Origin: Cypionkella sp.
GTDB lineage: Bacteria; Pseudomonadota; Alphaproteobacteria; Rhodobacterales; Rhodobacteraceae
DNA: 64,000 nt
Assembly (NCBI RefSeq): GCF_030652235.1
Contig: NZ_JAUSBA010000016.1
Location: 41,389-105,388 of the forward strand
Direction of reading: 5' to 3'
Below are positions 54,823 to 62,668 of the stretch, one piece after another (positions within the stretch are counted from its first letter, which is position 1; every line of letters begins with the position of its first letter). The notes under the pieces were generated by a model, which was not told the DNA's origin, did no database searches, and was given only the letters and a program-made list of their open reading frames with translations. Made by a program: the position numbers and the translations under genes.

Positions 54823-55410
54823 ATGCGCACAGCCGAGATCACCCGCAATACCAATGAGACCCGCATCGCCGTGGCCATCAACCTTGACGGCACCGGCCAA
54901 GCCAAGATCAAAACCGGCATCGGCTTCTTCGACCATATGCTCGATCAACTCGCCCGCCATTCGCTGATCGACCTCACCGTTCAGGCGCAGGGCGATCTGC
55001 ACATCGACGATCACCACACGGTTGAGGATACCGGCATCGCCTTGGGCCAAGCCCTGACCCGCGCCTTGGGCGACAAGAAAGGCATCCGCCGCTACGGCCA
55101 TTTCCGGCTGGCGATGGATGACACGCAGGTCGCCTGCGCGCTGGATCTGTCCGCGCGGCCCTTCCTCGCATGGCACGTCCCCTTCACCGCCGCCAAAATC
55201 GGCACGTTCGACACCGAACTGGTGCGTGAATTCTTTCAGGCACTGGCCACCCATGGCGGCGTCACCCTGCATGTCGATCTGATCCACGGCCTCAACAGCC
55301 ACCACATCGCCGAAGCCGCGTTCAAAGCCGTCGCGCGAGCCTTGCGCGAAGCGGTGGAGCCTGACCCCCGCATGGCAGGCGTCCTGCCCTCCACCAAAGG
55401 CGCACTCTAA
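54823..55410 (+). CDS. hisB: Imidazoleglycerol-phosphate dehydratase
   Basis: A 195-residue single-domain HisB with metal-binding segments [24 protein letters not shown] and [13 protein letters not shown]. It dehydrates imidazole glycerol phosphate to imidazole acetol phosphate in histidine synthesis. CGGAG precedes ATG 54823. Confidence 0.96.
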   Translation: MRTAEITRNTNETRIAVAINLDGTGQAKIKTGIGFFDHMLDQLARHSLIDLTVQAQGDLHIDDHHTVEDTGIALGQALTRALGDKKGIRRYGHFRLAMDDTQVACALDLSARPFLAWHVPFTAAKIGTFDTELVREFFQALATHGGVTLHVDLIHGLNSHHIAEAAFKAVARALREAVEPDPRMAGVLPSTKGAL

Positions 55411-55430
55411 CTCCTGTTTTCTGCCCTTCA

Positions 55431-55482
55431 GGTCATCCTCTCTGCTCAAATATCCTCGCCGGAAGCACCCCACGCTTCCGGC
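55431..55482 (+). repeat. his-type variant of the dispersed repeat, copy h, with stem-loop
   Basis: GGTCATCCTC...GCTCAAATATCCT (55431-55456) followed by the hairpin GCCGGAAGC (55458-55466)/GCTTCCGGC (55474-55482). The 26-base box matches copy j (58337-58362) at 25 of 26 positions, in the same sense relative to transcription. It lies between hisB and hisH. Confidence 0.65.
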
Positions 55483-55499
55483 AGAACAGGCCCGTCAAA

Positions 55500-56138
55500 A
55501 TGCTCACCGTCCTCGTAGACTACGATTCCGGCAACCTGCACTCGGCTGAAAAGGCGTTCCAACGCATGGCTACGGAGTCCGATGCGGGCGAAGTGCTGGT
55601 CTCCTCGCGCCCCGAGGATGTCGCCCGCGCCGACCGCATCGTGCTGCCCGGTGACGGCGCCTTCCCGGCCTGCCGCCGCGCCTTGGGCACCTACGGCGGG
55701 CTGTTTGAGGCCATTGAGGAAGCCGTCACCACCCGCGCCCGCCCCTTCCTTGGCATCTGCGTCGGCATGCAGATGATGGCGACATGGGGCCGCGAATATG
55801 AAGACACCAAAGGCTTTGCGTGGATTCCCGGCGAGGTGGTGAAGATCACCCCCGCTGACCCCAGCTTAAAAGTCCCCCACATGGGCTGGAACGACCTCAT
55901 AATCGACCACCCGCACCCCGTGCTCGCAGGCCTCAAAACCGGTGACCACGCCTATTTCGTGCATTCCTACCATTTCCGCGTGCAAAACCCCGCCGAACGC
56001 CTTGCCCATGTCGATTACGCGGGCGAGATCACCGCGATCATTGGCCGCGACACCATGCTGGGGATGCAGTTCCACCCCGAGAAATCCCAAGCCACCGGCC
56101 TGCGCCTGATCGGCAATTTCCTGCGCTGGAAGCCATAG
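55500..56138 (+). CDS. hisH: Imidazole glycerol phosphate synthase, glutaminase subunit
   Basis: A 212-residue class I glutamine amidotransferase with the nucleophile C87 in GICVGMQMM and the H/E pair in QFHPEKSQ near the C terminus. It releases ammonia from glutamine for HisF. It follows hisB, but its partner hisF is on the opposite strand 1.4 kb away. Confidence 0.96.
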   Translation: MLTVLVDYDSGNLHSAEKAFQRMATESDAGEVLVSSRPEDVARADRIVLPGDGAFPACRRALGTYGGLFEAIEEAVTTRARPFLGICVGMQMMATWGREYEDTKGFAWIPGEVVKITPADPSLKVPHMGWNDLIIDHPHPVLAGLKTGDHAYFVHSYHFRVQNPAERLAHVDYAGEITAIIGRDTMLGMQFHPEKSQATGLRLIGNFLRWKP

Positions 56139-57044
56139 ATGCAGGACCTGCTCGACCAGATCGCGGCCGAGATGGCGCAAGCCACAGATCGCGGCAAAGT
56201 CGCCAACTACATCCCAGAATTGGCGAAAGTCGACCCGCAGCACTTCGGCATCGCGGTCGCGCTACCCTCCGGCGAGACCCTCACCGCAGGCGATGCCGCC
56301 ACACCATTCTCGATCCAGTCGATCTCGAAAGTCTTCACCCTCGCCATCGCCTTGGGCCGCTTGGGCGATCAGATCTGGGCGCGTGTGGGCCGCGAACCCT
56401 CTGGCCTTGCGTTCAACTCGATCCTGCAGCTGGAACAAGAAAACGGCATCCCGCGCAATCCCTTCGTCAATGCGGGCGCGATCGCCGTCACCGATGCCAT
56501 CCTGCAAGGTCGCCAACCGCGCGAAGTACTGGCCGAACTGTTGCGCTTCATCCAAGCCGCCGCCGAGGATGACACCATCACCATCAACCAAGCCGTGGCA
56601 AAATCCGAACAAGCCACCGCCCACCGCAACATCGCTTTGGCCGAGTTCATGGCCGCGATGGGCAACCTGCGCAACCCCACAGCCCTCGCCATCGGCACCT
56701 ATGTCCACCAATGCGCGGTTGAAATGACCACCAGCCAGCTCGCCCGCGCTGGCCGCTTTCTGCTCGGCGCCCCCGGTTGCCCGAAACTGGTGTCCATCGC
56801 CCGCATCCGCCGCATCAACGCGCTGATGATGACCTGCGGCCACTACGATGCCTCCGGCGAATTCGCTTACCGCGTCGGCCTGCCCGGCAAATCCGGCGTC
56901 GGCGGTGGCATCCTCGCCATCGCCCCCGGCAAAGCCTCGATTGCGGTCTGGTCGCCGGGTCTCAATGAGTATGGCAATTCCAAACTCGGCTCGATCGCCG
57001 TGGAAAAACTGGCACGCGGCATGGGCTGGTCGGTGTTTGGTTAA
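56139..57044 (+). CDS. glsA: Glutaminase
   Basis: A 301-residue serine-type glutaminase with the S61-x-x-K64 motif in [19 protein letters not shown], the Tyr region [26 protein letters not shown] and length typical of GlsA. It hydrolyses glutamine to glutamate and ammonia. Its ATG directly follows the hisH stop codon with no gap, so it is co-translated with the his genes, an unusual location. Confidence 0.93.
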   Translation: MQDLLDQIAAEMAQATDRGKVANYIPELAKVDPQHFGIAVALPSGETLTAGDAATPFSIQSISKVFTLAIALGRLGDQIWARVGREPSGLAFNSILQLEQENGIPRNPFVNAGAIAVTDAILQGRQPREVLAELLRFIQAAAEDDTITINQAVAKSEQATAHRNIALAEFMAAMGNLRNPTALAIGTYVHQCAVEMTTSQLARAGRFLLGAPGCPKLVSIARIRRINALMMTCGHYDASGEFAYRVGLPGKSGVGGGILAIAPGKASIAVWSPGLNEYGNSKLGSIAVEKLARGMGWSVFG

Positions 57045-57064
57045 AACCCGAACGTCCCTCACAA

Positions 57065-57195
57065 TTTCATCTTGGCCTAAATACTCCCGCCGGAGGCTTC
57101 GCCGCATCAGTCCGCGCAATCGTTAAAAATCTCTTAAATCGAGATCACAACCCATTGTTATTGTTCGCTACGCCCCAAGGTCCCAACTCGGGACC
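57065..57195. repeat. Dispersed intergenic repeat, copy i, and composite tail
   Basis: TTTCATCTTGGC (57065-57076) and AAATACTCCCGCCGGAGGC, then a tail including CGTTAAAAATCTCTTAAAT and the hairpin GGTCCC (57179-57184)/GGGACC (57190-57195). The tail matches the one at 24941-25018 in order and spacing. It lies between the convergent glsA and hisE genes and may end hisE transcripts. Confidence 0.65.
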
Positions 57196-57504
57196 CTACC
57201 GCGCCGCCTTCTCGGCAATCCCCGAGACCCCCTCGCGCCGCTCCAGTTCCGCCAGAACATCCTCCAGAGATACATCCCGAGACGCCAACATCACCAGCAA
57301 ATGATAGACCACATCCGCCGCCTCCGAGGTCAGCTTGACGCGGTCCCCCTTCACTGCCTCGATGATCGCCTCAATGGCTTCTTCCCCGAACTTCTCCGCA
57401 CATTTCTCCGGCCCTTTGGCCAGCAGTTTCGCTGTCCAGGAACTTTCCGGATCTGCCGATCTGCGGGCCAAAATCGTCTCGCTCAAGCGTTCCAAAGCGC
57501 TCAT
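57196..57504 (-). CDS. hisE: Phosphoribosyl-ATP pyrophosphatase
   Basis: A 102-residue all-alpha MazG-like protein with [29 protein letters not shown] and [18 protein letters not shown], the HisE metal-binding helices. It converts phosphoribosyl-ATP to phosphoribosyl-AMP in step 2 of histidine synthesis. It overlaps the hisF stop by ATGA. Confidence 0.95.
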   Translation of the reverse strand: MSALERLSETILARRSADPESSWTAKLLAKGPEKCAEKFGEEAIEAIIEAVKGDRVKLTSEAADVVYHLLVMLASRDVSLEDVLAELERREGVSGIAEKAAR

Positions 57505-58262
57505 GTCAACCTCATCGGAATACCCGCCGCCGCCATGTGCTGCTTGGCCTCGCCAATCGAAAACTCGCCGAAATGAAAGATCGACGCCGCCAGTACCGCA
57601 GACGCGCCACCCTTGGTGACGCCCTCCACCAGATGCTCCAACGTGCCCACGCCTCCGCTCGCAATCACCGGCACCGACACCGCATCCGACACCGCCCGCG
57701 TCAGGCCCAGATTGAATCCCGCCCGCGTGCCGTCGCGGTCCATCGAGGTGAGCAGAATCTCCCCTGCCCCCTTGGCCACCACAAGCCGCGCAAATTCCAC
57801 CGCATCAATCCCGGTGGCTTTCCGCCCGCCATGGGTGAAAATCTCCCACTTGCCGGGGCTGACGGTCTTGGCATCAATCGCCACCACAATGCACTGCGAC
57901 CCAAACCGATCCGCAGCTTCCGCCACCACATCCGGGTTCGCCACCGCCGCCGAATTGAACGACACCTTGTCCGCCCCCGCCAACAACAGCGCCCGCACGT
58001 CTTCATGCGTGCGCACCCCACCACCCACCGTCAGCGGCATGAAACAAGCCTCGGCGGTCCGCGTCACCAGATCAAACATCGTGCCGCGGTTTTCGTGGGT
58101 GGCGTGAATGTCGAGAAAACACAACTCATCCGCCCCCGCCGCATCATAGGCCCGCGCGGCTTCCACCGGATCACCGGCATCGCGCAAAGATACGAAGTTC
58201 ACGCCCTTGACCACACGGCCATCGGCAACATCAAGGCAGGGGATCAGGCGGGTTTTGAGCAT
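57501..58262 (-). CDS. hisF: Imidazole glycerol phosphate synthase, cyclase subunit
   Basis: A 253-residue (beta/alpha)8 barrel with catalytic Asp11 ([12 protein letters not shown]) and the second Asp in [10 protein letters not shown]. It uses ammonia from HisH to make imidazole glycerol phosphate and AICAR. Confidence 0.96.
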   Translation of the reverse strand: MLKTRLIPCLDVADGRVVKGVNFVSLRDAGDPVEAARAYDAAGADELCFLDIHATHENRGTMFDLVTRTAEACFMPLTVGGGVRTHEDVRALLLAGADKVSFNSAAVANPDVVAEAADRFGSQCIVVAIDAKTVSPGKWEIFTHGGRKATGIDAVEFARLVVAKGAGEILLTSMDRDGTRAGFNLGLTRAVSDAVSVPVIASGGVGTLEHLVEGVTKGGASAVLAASIFHFGEFSIGEAKQHMAAAGIPMRLT

Positions 58263-58294
58263 TTTGGAACCTTAGCGCGGCGGCTGTTCGGTGG

Positions 58295-58362
58295 AAAGGG
58301 GGCGTTCCCGCCCCCTCGGCTTCGCCTCACCCCCTGAGGATATTTGAGCACAGAGGATGACC
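58295..58362 (-). repeat. his-type variant of the dispersed repeat, copy j, with stem-loop
   Basis: On the minus strand GGTCATCCTC...GCTCAAATATCCT (58362-58337) and then a hairpin with arms AGGGGGCG (58316-58309) and CGCCCCCTTT (58304-58295). It lies between hisA and hisF, paralleling copy h between hisB and hisH. Confidence 0.65.
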
Positions 58363-59081
58363 TAGAGGCTCAGGGCTTTCAGCGCCGCGCTGAGATCAAT
58401 CGCGCCATCATACAGCGCGCGCCCCGAGATCGCCCCGGCAATCACACCGGTGTCGCGCAGCGCGATCAGGTCTTCCATCCGCGAAACCCCGCCCGAGGCG
58501 ATCACCGGGATCGTCACCGCCCGCGCGAGGGCCTCGGTCGCATCGATGTTCGGCCCCTGCATCGCACCATCGCGGTCGATGTCGGTGTAGATAATCGCGG
58601 CCACCCCTGCATCTTCAAAGCTGCGCGCCAGATCGGTGACTTTCACCGTGGTTTCCACCGCCCAGCCTTTGGTCGCGACGAAACCTTTGCGGGCGTCGAT
58701 GCCGACGGCGACCTTGCCGGGAAACGCCTTCGCCGCCTCGCGCACCAGATCCGGGTTCTCCACCGCCACCGTTCCCAAAATCACCCGCGACAGGCCCTTC
58801 TCCAGCCACATCGCAATCGTCGCCATGTCGCGGATACCGCCGCCCAACTGAGCAGGCACGCGCAGGCGGGCCAAAATCGCCTCAACCGCCGCCGCATTGA
58901 CCGGCACACCCGCGAAGGCCCCATTCAGATCGACCAGATGCAGCCAAGCACAACCCGCGTCCTGAAACTTCAGCGCTTGCGCCGCAGGATCATCGCCGAA
59001 CACCGTGGCCGCTGACATCTCGCCACGCAACAGCCGCACGCACTGGCCGTCTTTCAGATCAATCGCCGGGTATAGGATCAT
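58362..59081 (-). CDS. hisA: ProFAR isomerase
   Basis: A 239-residue (beta/alpha)8 barrel: [17 protein letters not shown] with Asp8, QLGGGIRD, and [14 protein letters not shown] with the acid Asp. It isomerises ProFAR to PRFAR in histidine synthesis. ATG 59081 with GGAGG about 6 bases ahead gives the standard N terminus. Confidence 0.96.
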   Translation of the reverse strand: MILYPAIDLKDGQCVRLLRGEMSAATVFGDDPAAQALKFQDAGCAWLHLVDLNGAFAGVPVNAAAVEAILARLRVPAQLGGGIRDMATIAMWLEKGLSRVILGTVAVENPDLVREAAKAFPGKVAVGIDARKGFVATKGWAVETTVKVTDLARSFEDAGVAAIIYTDIDRDGAMQGPNIDATEALARAVTIPVIASGGVSRMEDLIALRDTGVIAGAISGRALYDGAIDLSAALKALSL

Positions 59082-59213
59082 CGCAGCCTCCGTATCTCTG
59101 CCGCAGGCTTTAGGGTGCTGCGGCGCGATTGCCAAGACCCGCGCGACCCGACGTCAGTGTTGATTTGCCCAAAATTGCGCGCAAACCTGTGACAGACTTT
59201 GAGGGAGGAAACC

Positions 59214-59606
59214 ATGCTGAAGACACTGATACTCGCCGCCACGCTGGCCCTTGGCGCCGGCGCGGCTTTCGCCGACCCGGTAGAGGGGATTTGGAAGACC
59301 AAGCCCGATGACAATGGCAATTTCGGCTATGTGCAGATCAAGCCCTGTGGCGCTGCCTTTTGTGGCACGCTGATCAAGGCGTTTGATTCCGCAGGCAAGG
59401 AAAAACCTAGCGAAAATATTAGCAAGAAGATTGTCTGGGATATGGTCGCCTATTCGGATGGGCTTTACGACGATGGCCAGATCTGGTCGCCGGATCGCGA
59501 CAAGATCTATAACTCGGACATGACTCTGGCGGGTAACAAGCTGTCGGTGCGGGGTTGTGTGTTCGGGATTTGCCGCGATGGTGGCACCTGGAGCCGGGTG
59601 AAATAG
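59214..59606 (+). CDS. DUF2147 family exported protein
   Basis: A 130-residue protein with a Sec signal (cleavage after AAFA, about residue 20) and the DUF2147 core DPVEGIWKTKPDDNGNFGYVQIKPCG, CGTLIKAF, SVRGCVFGICRDGGTWSRVK. It carries four cysteines likely forming disulfides in the periplasm. The function is unknown. GGGAGGA precedes ATG 59214. In related bacteria a DUF2147 gene is commonly near hisA. Confidence 0.85.
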   Translation: MLKTLILAATLALGAGAAFADPVEGIWKTKPDDNGNFGYVQIKPCGAAFCGTLIKAFDSAGKEKPSENISKKIVWDMVAYSDGLYDDGQIWSPDRDKIYNSDMTLAGNKLSVRGCVFGICRDGGTWSRVK

Positions 59607-59669
59607 CATAAACCGGGTCGCCTTTGTCGGGCGACCCGGATTATCTGGCGGCCAGAATAGGAGCCGCTG

Positions 59670-60542
59670 ATGTCTGCTAAAGATTGGACTCGTCTGGCGA
59701 TCCTGTCCCTGCTGTGGGGCGGGTCGTTCTTCTTTGTGGCGGTGGCACTACAAGGCCTGCCGACGCTGAGCGTGGTTTGGGCGCGCGTTGGGCTTGGTGC
59801 CGGGTTTCTGGCGCTGGCTTTGTGGGTCAGTGGCACGGCATTTCCGAAAGGCATTCCGGTGTGGCGCGCGCTGGCGGTGATGGGGCTTTTGAACAACGCG
59901 GTGCCCTTCACGCTGTTTGTGTTGGCGCAGGGACGAATTTCTGGCGGCATGGCCTCGATCCTGAACGCGACGACACCGCTTTGGGGCGTGCTGCTGGCGC
60001 ATCTGTTGACCGAGGAAAAGATCACCATCCCGAAGGCGGCTGGGCTGACCTGTGGCTTTGCGGGCGTGGTGGTGATGATGGGCGGGGCTGCTTTGGCGGA
60101 TATCTGGGCCAGCCTTGCCTGTCTGGGGGCAGCGTTTTCTTATGGGCTGGCGGGGATCTGGGGGCGGCGGTTTCGAAGCTTGGGGGTGCCGCCGCTTGCC
60201 ACCGCCTTTGGGCAGGTGATGTCGGCTGCGGTGATGTTGCTGCCGATTTGGCTGCTGGTAGATCGGCCGTGGAGCCTTGCCGTGCCGGGGCTTCTCATCA
60301 TCGGGGCGGTGCTGGCGATTGCGGCGTTTTCCACGGCACTGGCTTATCTGATCTATTTTCGGCTGCTGGCGTCAGCCGGGCCAACCAATCTGCTGTTGGT
60401 GACATTTCTGGTGCCGGTGTCGGCTTGCCTGCTGGGGGCGGTGTTTCTGGGGGATGCGATATCGGGGCGGCAGTTGGCAGGGTTTGGGTTGATCGCGGCG
60501 GGGTTGGTGGCACTGGATGGGCGGGTCTTGAAATGGCTTTGA
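59670..60542 (+). CDS. EamA family (DMT superfamily) transporter
   Basis: A 290-residue membrane protein with about ten helices in two EamA halves (WGGSFFFVAVALQGLPTLSVVWARV near the N terminus; PVSACLLGAVFLGDAI near the C terminus). Members export amino acids or metabolites. Codon use here shows more G-ending codons than neighbours. Its last 10 bases overlap the Ada-domain gene. Confidence 0.87.
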   Translation: MSAKDWTRLAILSLLWGGSFFFVAVALQGLPTLSVVWARVGLGAGFLALALWVSGTAFPKGIPVWRALAVMGLLNNAVPFTLFVLAQGRISGGMASILNATTPLWGVLLAHLLTEEKITIPKAAGLTCGFAGVVVMMGGAALADIWASLACLGAAFSYGLAGIWGRRFRSLGVPPLATAFGQVMSAAVMLLPIWLLVDRPWSLAVPGLLIIGAVLAIAAFSTALAYLIYFRLLASAGPTNLLLVTFLVPVSACLLGAVFLGDAISGRQLAGFGLIAAGLVALDGRVLKWL

Positions 60543-60784
60543 CAGACGGGCGCGAGGCCGGGGATCAGGACTGGCTGGACGTGCTGGGTAAGGTCGCGCG
60601 GGCGGGGGTTTATGGGGTGGCAAGCACCGGGATTTATTGCGATTTCGGCTGCCCGTCGCGCACGCCGTTGCGGAAGAATTTGCGGATTTTTGCAGCCGCA
60701 GAGCAGGCCGAGGCGGCTGGCTATCGGCGGTGTAGGCGCTGTGCGCGTCGAGGTGTCCCCGCGTGGACAGAGGTTTCACCTTGA
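60533..60784 (+). CDS. Free-standing Ada-type zinc-binding (methyl phosphotriester) domain
   Basis: An 83-residue protein equal to the N-terminal domain of Ada: GVYGVASTGIYCDFGCPSRTP with C36 and C40, and YRRCRRCARRG with C67 and C70, the four zinc ligands; in Ada the first is the methyl-accepting cysteine. No AraC or alkyltransferase part follows. It may repair or sense methyl phosphotriesters. It begins inside the end of the EamA gene, so the two are coupled. Confidence 0.8.
   Translation: MALTDGREAGDQDWLDVLGKVARAGVYGVASTGIYCDFGCPSRTPLRKNLRIFAAAEQAEAAGYRRCRRCARRGVPAWTEVSP
60754..60769. repeat. 16-base palindrome, copy 3 of 3
   Basis: TGTCCCCGCGTGGACA, one mismatch from the palindrome at 7628-7643; the flanks (CTC and CTCT) also match when reversed. 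It lies within the last codons of the Ada-domain gene. Confidence 0.6.
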
Positions 60785-60822
60785 TAAAAACAACAGGTTA
60801 CGGGTGCGACGTTTACCGCTTG

Positions 60823-61257
60823 TTAAGATTTACGCACAGTGCCGAGACGGGGAATTTCGATGGCGGGGCAGCGGTTCATGATCGCCGTTACCCCACGGGC
60901 TTCCGCGCGCTTGGCAGCCTCGACATCTGTCACGCCCAGCTGCATCCAGACGGCTTTCAGGTTCGGGAAAGCCGCCAAAGCCTGATCCACCACGGCACCC
61001 GCTTCCTCAGATCGGCGGAAAATATCCACCATATCAACCCCGTCTTCAATCTCGGACAGGCTGGCGCGCACCACTTCCCCCAAGGCGATCTGACCCGCCT
61101 GCCCCGGATTGACCGGGATCACCCGATAACCCTGCTGCGCCAGAAACCGCGCCACGCCGTGGCTTGGGCGGTCTGGGTTTGGCGACCAGCCAACAACGGC
61201 GATGGTCTGCACTGCGCTTAAGATATCGCGGATTTCGGCATCGGTGCTGTGCAGCAT
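60823..61257 (-). CDS. CoA-binding domain protein (YccU type)
   Basis: A 144-residue single CoA-binding Rossmann domain: TIAVVGWSPNPDRPSHGVARFLAQQGYRVIPVNPGQAG (about 18-55) and VWMQLGVTDVEAAKRAEARGVTAIMNRCPAIE. Family members bind CoA but have no assigned reaction. A minus-strand terminator lies 29 bases ahead of its start, preceded by structured sequence, which raises the chance of attenuation. Confidence 0.87.
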   Translation of the reverse strand: MLHSTDAEIRDILSAVQTIAVVGWSPNPDRPSHGVARFLAQQGYRVIPVNPGQAGQIALGEVVRASLSEIEDGVDMVDIFRRSEEAGAVVDQALAAFPNLKAVWMQLGVTDVEAAKRAEARGVTAIMNRCPAIEIPRLGTVRKS

Positions 61258-61285
61258 GGCAGGCTCCAGAATGTAGGCTGCGGAT

Positions 61286-61329
61286 AAAAAGACGTCCGGG
61301 TCACAGGATCAACCCGTGGGCCGGACGTC
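61286..61329 (-). terminator. Rho-independent terminator upstream of the CoA-binding gene
   Basis: On the minus strand GACGTCCGG (61329-61321) pairs perfectly with CCGGACGTC (61299-61291), followed by TTTTTAT. It ends either a short minus-strand RNA, rlmB read-through, or a regulated leader of the CoA-binding gene. Confidence 0.85.
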
Positions 61330-61525
61330 AAGGTGTGGAACGAGGGACAGTAAACAGGCACCGCGAGAGTTCCGGCTCGCGTAGTTATGATATGGATACC
61401 ACAGCAGCGAATTTAAGAGGCGGTCGCGCATTTGTGATGATGCAGTTGCGGCAAAGCCTTGGGGGCTAGCCACCCACGCCGTTGGTTTCTCGAACCATTG
61501 ACGAAACCAACGACCACCCAAGGAT
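61330..61525 (-). ncRNA. Candidate structured RNA or leader peptide region
   Basis: Between the rlmB stop and the terminator. Stems: CGTTGGTTTC/GAAACCAACG (61480-61489 with 61503-61512), an outer pair CCTTGGG/CCCAAGG (61457-61463 with 61517-61523) and CGCGAG/CTCGCG (61362-61367 with 61376-61381). A 40-codon frame (61431 to 61309, starting MRDRLLNSLLWYPYHNY) runs into the terminator loop, as leader peptides can. It matches no RNA family I can name (not tmRNA, SRP or RNase P RNA). A small RNA, an attenuator or an rlmB 3' tail are all possible. Confidence 0.4.
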
Positions 61526-61560
61526 ATCTGCGCGCAAAAGATAACAGATTTAGATATAGT

Positions 61561-62346
61561 TCAGCGCGTGGCGGCAGCGTAGAGGCCCACGGCGGCGGCG
61601 TTCGACACGTTGAGGCTGCCAAATTCGCCCACGAACGGGATGCGGGCGATCATATCGCAGGTTTCGCGGGTTTTTTCGCGCAGGCCGGGGCCTTCGGCGC
61701 CCAAGACCAAAGCAACCGGGCGCTTGCCGACGCTGACCATCGCTTCGGACAGCTCCACCGTGCCGTCGCCATCAAGGCCGATCAGGGTGTAGCCCATGGC
61801 TTTCAACTCCAGCATCGCCTCGGCCAAGTTGGTGACTTTCAGGTAGGGTTGCCGCTCTAATGCGCCGCTGGCGGTTTTGGCCAAAGCCCCGGTTTCGGGG
61901 GCGGAATGGTGGCGGGGGGCAACGACAGCCCGCGCGCCAAACACCTCGGCCGAGCGCAGGATCGCGCCGACGTTGTGCGGGTCGGTGACGCGGTCCAAAA
62001 GCACGATCAGCGGCTCACCCGCGCCCGAAATTGCGACATCGGCCAGCTTGCCCCAGTTCAGCGCCTTGACTTCAAGTGCCGCGCCTTGATGGACCGAGCC
62101 TTCGTCGATCGGCACCGAGAAACTGCGCGGATCGGAAAGTTCTGGTTCCATCTTGGCGAAGGCCACGGCCTCTTCCAACTTGTCGAGGGCGTTCTTGGTG
62201 ACAACCAGACGGATTTTTTCGCGCGCGGGGTTCATCAGGGCATCGCGCACCGCATGCAGACCAAACAGCCAGACGGTTTCGCGCGCTTCCGCGCGGCGGT
62301 TGCGTTCTTTATCCACCACCCAAGTTGGTTTTTTGTCGCCCGACAT
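61561..62346 (-). CDS. rlmB: 23S rRNA (guanosine-2'-O-)-methyltransferase, TrmH family
   Basis: A 261-residue SPOUT methyltransferase: N-terminal substrate-binding part (VWLFGLHAVRDALMNPAREK), then the knot motifs LDRVTDPHNVGAILRSAE, LVLGAEGPGLREKTRETCD and IPFVGEFGSLNVSNAAAVGLYA. It methylates G2251 of 23S rRNA in E. coli. A basic extra N-terminal stretch is seen. It is divergent from tRNA-Tyr. Confidence 0.92.
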   Translation of the reverse strand: MSGDKKPTWVVDKERNRRAEARETVWLFGLHAVRDALMNPAREKIRLVVTKNALDKLEEAVAFAKMEPELSDPRSFSVPIDEGSVHQGAALEVKALNWGKLADVAISGAGEPLIVLLDRVTDPHNVGAILRSAEVFGARAVVAPRHHSAPETGALAKTASGALERQPYLKVTNLAEAMLELKAMGYTLIGLDGDGTVELSEAMVSVGKRPVALVLGAEGPGLREKTRETCDMIARIPFVGEFGSLNVSNAAAVGLYAAATR

Positions 62347-62477
62347 CGCGTTTCAGCCCCCGTACATCCGGACGCGACAATGCGGGCTGCGGGGTTTGGG
62401 CGCAAGGTGAAAGCTTTCAGAAATCCCGCTTTCCGCCCTTGACGCCCCCGCGGCCCTTGGGTAATCACCGCCGCAGT

Positions 62478-62561
62478 GGGCGATATGCTGCAAGGTGCGG
62501 CAGCGGACTGTAACTCCGCCGAGGCGACTCATGCTTGGTTCGATTCCAAGATCGCCCACCA
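62478..62561 (+). tRNA. tRNA-Tyr (anticodon GTA)
   Basis: An 84-base class II tRNA with encoded CCA. Acceptor GGGCGAT/ATCGCCC, anticodon stem GCGGA/TCCGC with loop CTGTAAC (GTA at 62510-62512), long variable arm with GAG-GCGA-CTC, T arm CTTGG-TTCGATT-CCAAG. In my folding positions 8 and 14 are A and C instead of the near-universal U and A, and the D stem has a U-G pair. The decayed integrase 100 bases downstream suggests it served as an attachment site. Confidence 0.78.
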
Positions 62562-62571
62562 TCTAAAATCA

Positions 62572-62608
62572 ATGGCCTACGGCTGGTTCGCAAGAACCAG
62601 CCGGCCAT
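62572..62608 (+). other. Strong stem-loop after tRNA-Tyr
   Basis: CGGCTGGTTC (62580-62589) pairs perfectly with GAACCAGCCG (62594-62603) around a GCAA tetraloop, extended by ATGGC/GCCAT (62572-62576, 62604-62608). There is no T run. It may be part of an element's attachment arm or a tRNA processing signal. Confidence 0.6.
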
Positions 62609-62668
62609 CGAAGCCAAAAGTGCTGAGTGTTTTGCTGCACACCCTTCTAAACACCCTCCCTTGATTAT

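Noticed and set aside
57179..57195. GGTCCC/GGGACC hairpin as a proven terminator of hisE
   Set aside because: The minus-strand sequence after the stem lacks a T run, unlike the matching hairpin after iorB; kept only as part of the repeat.
61309..61521. 70-codon minus-strand frame as an independent protein gene
   Set aside because: There is no ribosome site, it overlaps several stems and ends in a terminator loop. Only its last 40 codons are kept as a possible leader peptide.
62476..62664. 62-codon frame starting at GTG 62476
   Set aside because: It runs through tRNA-Tyr and the following hairpin; the RNA explanation is far stronger.
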